From Planctomycetota bacterium (GTDB lineage Bacteria > Planctomycetota > UBA1135 > UBA2386), in assembly GCA_020638655.1 (NCBI GenBank), contig JACKIC010000006.1:41001-105000 (forward strand): a DNA stretch of 64,000 bases, in the 5' to 3' direction. Shown here piece by piece: positions 62,073-64,000 of this stretch. The notes beneath the pieces are model-generated. The model was not told the origin of the DNA and made no database searches. It saw nothing but the letters and a program-made list of their open reading frames with translations. Made by a program: the position numbers and the translations under genes. How positions within the stretch are numbered: the stretch's first letter is position 1; each line of letters begins with the position of its first letter.

Positions 62073-63094
62073 CCTCGGTCCTGTTCGTCCGGCTTTCGGC
62101 CATGGGCGATCTCGTGCAGGGACTCGGCGCGATCCAGGCGCTGCATCACGCGCGACCCGATTGGCGGCTGTCGCTGGTCACCCAGGCCGCGAACGTGCCG
62201 CTGCTCGCCGGCGTGTCGGCGCTCACCGAGGTGTTCCCCTTCGATCGTCGCGGGGGGCTGCGCGCGGTCCGTGCGCTGCGCGCGACCCTGCGCCCGCGGC
62301 GCTTCGAGCATGCGCTCGACCTGCAGGGCAACTGGAAGAGCGCCTTCGTCGCGCGCTGCAGCGGGGCCCGGCAGACGATCGGGGCGGCGGCTGCGGCGCG
62401 ACAGGAGCCGGGCAGCCGGTGGTTGTTGCAGCGCACGGTCGACATCGGCGGCGTCGCGCACCCCGCCCGCGTCGCCTGGCAGCTGGTCCGGGAGTTGGCG
62501 CCCGAGGTGCCGTTCGCGCTGCCGCGTCTGGTGGCCTCGGAGTCCGAGGTCGAGGCCGAGGCCGAGGTCCTGCGGGGTGTCGGCGTCGCGCCCGATCGTG
62601 CGTTCCGCGTCGTCGTCGTCACCGACCCTGCCGATTGCCGGGCCTTGCGGCCCCAGGTGGTGGCCGGCGAGGCGCAGCGCGGCCCCGAACCTGCCGTGCT
62701 GCTCGTGGGGCCGGGCGAGTCCCACCTGGAACTGCCGCAGGGCGTGCCCGTGTTGCGTCACGGCGCCGGCGAGCTGCGTCGGCTCGTGGCTCTGGGCGTC
62801 TTGATGGCGCGGGTCGGCGGCGAGGTCCTCGGGCCGGACCAGGGCGCGTCCCATGTCCTGGCCGCAGCGGGAGCGCGCACCGTGCTGCAGTTCGGCGCGC
62901 AGGACCCGCGGCGCACCTGTCCTCCGGCAGCCATCGCCATCGTGCATCCGCAGGGGCCGCCGTGCCGCCCGTGCTCGAGGCGCCGGTGCGATCATCCCCA
63001 GGGACCGGTCTGCATGGAGTTTGCGCCGGGGCTGGGCCTGCCCGCCGACTGTGGGCTGCCGGCGGACGGGGCGGCGCGCGACGCGGGCGCTTGA
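62069..63094 (+). CDS. GT9 family (heptosyltransferase-like) glycosyltransferase
   Basis: 341 residues from a GTG overlapping the previous stop. Opening V-L-F-V-R-L-S-A-M-G-D-L-V-Q, then L-D-L-Q-G-N-W-K-S, both GT9 landmarks, with G-P-D-Q-G-A-S-H-V in the C-terminal donor domain, which resembles the GT9 G-x-D-T-G-x-x-H block with Q for T. The late segment C-R-P-C-S-R-R-R-C also occurs in GT9 proteins. Heptosyltransferases extend the LPS core, so this gene suggests a lipopolysaccharide-type outer membrane. Confidence 0.9.
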   Translation: MTSVLFVRLSAMGDLVQGLGAIQALHHARPDWRLSLVTQAANVPLLAGVSALTEVFPFDRRGGLRAVRALRATLRPRRFEHALDLQGNWKSAFVARCSGARQTIGAAAAARQEPGSRWLLQRTVDIGGVAHPARVAWQLVRELAPEVPFALPRLVASESEVEAEAEVLRGVGVAPDRAFRVVVVTDPADCRALRPQVVAGEAQRGPEPAVLLVGPGESHLELPQGVPVLRHGAGELRRLVALGVLMARVGGEVLGPDQGASHVLAAAGARTVLQFGAQDPRRTCPPAAIAIVHPQGPPCRPCSRRRCDHPQGPVCMEFAPGLGLPADCGLPADGAARDAGA

Positions 63095-63125
63095 GAGTCG
63101 CCGCGCTTCGTGCTTCGCTCCCGGG

Positions 63126-63500
63126 ATGCCCACCGCGCCCCGGCCGCACGACGCCTCGATCCTCGACACGTTCCCCAACCCCAAGCCGGCCCGGGACTAT
63201 CAGATCTCGTTCGAGTGCCCTGAGTTCACCTGCGTCTGCCCCAAGACCGGGCAGCCGGACTTCGCGACGATCCACATCGAATACGTGCCCGACCAGCTCT
63301 GCATCGAGCTCAAGAGCCTGAAGCTCTACCTGTGGAGCTTCCGCGAGGTCGGGGCATTCCACGAGAAGGTGACCAACGACATCTGTGACGACCTGGCGGC
63401 CCTGGTCAGCCCACGTCGGCTGGTGGTGACCGGGGACTTCCGGGTGCGCGGCGGCATCACCACCCGAGTCGTTGCGCGGCACGAGGCGCCGGCGCGGTAG
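63126..63500 (+). CDS. queF: NADPH-dependent 7-cyano-7-deazaguanine reductase QueF
   Basis: 124 residues, the short single-domain form. Nucleophile region E-F-T-C-V-C-P-K-T-G-Q-P-D-F with C38 expected to form the thioimide with preQ0, then E-L-K-S-L-K-L-Y-L and F-R-E-V-G-A-F-H-E. It reduces preQ0 to preQ1 in queuosine tRNA modification. It stands between the GT operon and a phosphoesterase gene with no relation to either. Confidence 0.96.
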   Translation: MPTAPRPHDASILDTFPNPKPARDYQISFECPEFTCVCPKTGQPDFATIHIEYVPDQLCIELKSLKLYLWSFREVGAFHEKVTNDICDDLAALVSPRRLVVTGDFRVRGGITTRVVARHEAPAR

Positions 63501-63543
63501 CGGCGAACCGCCGCCCTGGTTGGCGTCCTCACCGGGCTGGGAC

Positions 63544-63549
63544 TACAAC
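63544..63549 (+). promoter_or_regulatory. Candidate promoter: TACAAC -10 with TTGGCG -35
   Basis: TACAAC ends 6 bases before the GTG at 63556. A TTGGCG lies 18 bases upstream of it, the best -35 spacing among the short-leader promoters here. Confidence 0.5.
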
Positions 63550-63555
63550 TGCGCC

Positions 63556-64000
63556 GTGCGCGCGCGTTCCGTTCGACGTCTGCTGTGGGTGCTCGGCTTC
63601 GGTTGTCTGTGGCTGCCGGTTTGCGACGATCCGCCCCTGCAGACGGGCGCCTACCTGCAGGACGTCACGACGACCAGCGCCGTGGTGGCGATGATCACGG
63701 CGGCGCCCACCGAGCTGCGGTGTCGCGTGCTCGACGACCAGGGTGCTGAGGTCGCGGTCGCGTCGGGCGACGGTCCGCGCCGGCATCACGCGTTGCGCAT
63801 CTCGGGCCTGCAGGCCGGTCGGCACTACTCCTACCGGGTCCTGGGGGCGGGCGATCGCCCGCTCGACGCTGGCGACTTCTCCACGGCCCCGGAAGACGAC
63901 GCGGCCCCGGTGCGCTTCGCGTTCGTCGGCGACTCGGGCGGGCAGCCCTGGTGGGTCTGGCTGCAGGACGCGCCGATCCTCTACCTGCCGGCGCGGTGGC
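63556..64000 (+). CDS. Secreted metallophosphoesterase-like protein, N-terminal part (cut by window end)
   Basis: 148 residues are visible from a GTG and the frame is open to the edge. The start is a signal sequence (L-L-W-V-L-G-F-G-C-L-W-L-P). A fibronectin III-like domain with A-Y-L-Q-D-V-T-T-T-S-A-V-V and Y-S-Y-R-V-L follows, as in the N-terminus of purple acid phosphatases. From residue about 122, F-A-F-V-G-D-S-G-G resembles the first metal-binding strand (F-x-x-x-G-D-x-G) of the phosphoesterase domain. The remaining motifs lie beyond the window. Confidence 0.75.
   Translation, partial: MRARSVRRLLWVLGFGCLWLPVCDDPPLQTGAYLQDVTTTSAVVAMITAAPTELRCRVLDDQGAEVAVASGDGPRRHHALRISGLQAGRHYSYRVLGAGDRPLDAGDFSTAPEDDAAPVRFAFVGDSGGQPWWVWLQDAPILYLPARW

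Overview
The window is GC-rich, gene-dense bacterial chromosome, most likely from a planctomycete. The main evidence is the PSCyt1/DUF1592-type cytochrome protein followed at once by its DUF1552 partner, three very large Ser/Thr kinases with a TPR-like tail (two of them next to ECF sigma factors), and many secreted proteins with a shared, poorly described beta-rich domain. The species is not identifiable from the sequence. No rRNA, tRNA, CRISPR array or insertion sequence was seen, no gap between genes exceeds about 250 bases, and almost all the huge overlapping antisense reading frames are GC-driven shadows.

Layout. 1-10.3 kb: the 3' end of katG with a strong terminator, the DUF1592/DUF1552 pair, a secreted protein, an M1 metallopeptidase, an SGNH lipoprotein and a secreted protein of unknown function. 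10.3-19 kb: EngB GTPase, a double SASA-type esterase with a degenerate second half, a kelch-type surface protein, a pair of HtrA-like proteins (one active, one degenerate with the PDZ domain inserted inside the protease fold), uridine kinase and a triple thioredoxin-fold protein. 19-34 kb: an ECF sigma factor/kinase pair, a secreted protein, a GT39 glycosyltransferase, monomeric isocitrate dehydrogenase, a PepSY / response regulator / histidine kinase operon, and a second kinase divergent from a second ECF sigma factor. 34-42 kb: two tandem paralogous surface proteins, a C-type-lectin surface protein, an ArsC/Spx-like gene with an in-frame TGA that is very probably a selenocysteine codon, and an MscS channel. 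42-49 kb: small housekeeping and hypothetical genes, a sulfotransferase and lipoproteins. 49-64 kb: asparagine synthase, inositol-phosphate synthase, GT87 mannosyltransferase-like protein, a third kinase, UbiA-type phosphoribosyltransferase, ADP-forming acyl-CoA synthetase, a GT2 / LAB_N / GT39 / GT9 envelope glycosylation operon, QueF, and the start of a phosphoesterase-like gene.

Three observations stand out. First, the 117-codon ArsC/Spx-like gene has UGA exactly where the family has its redox cysteine (U-T-S-C), followed by a hairpin with the geometry of a bacterial SECIS. Second, six secreted proteins with unrelated N-terminal parts appear to share a beta domain of about 120 residues. 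Third, TAnnnT elements lie 6-16 bases upstream of many start codons with no Shine-Dalgarno sequence, which implies leaderless transcription; in one 23-base divergent gap a single TAGGATA appears to serve both directions.
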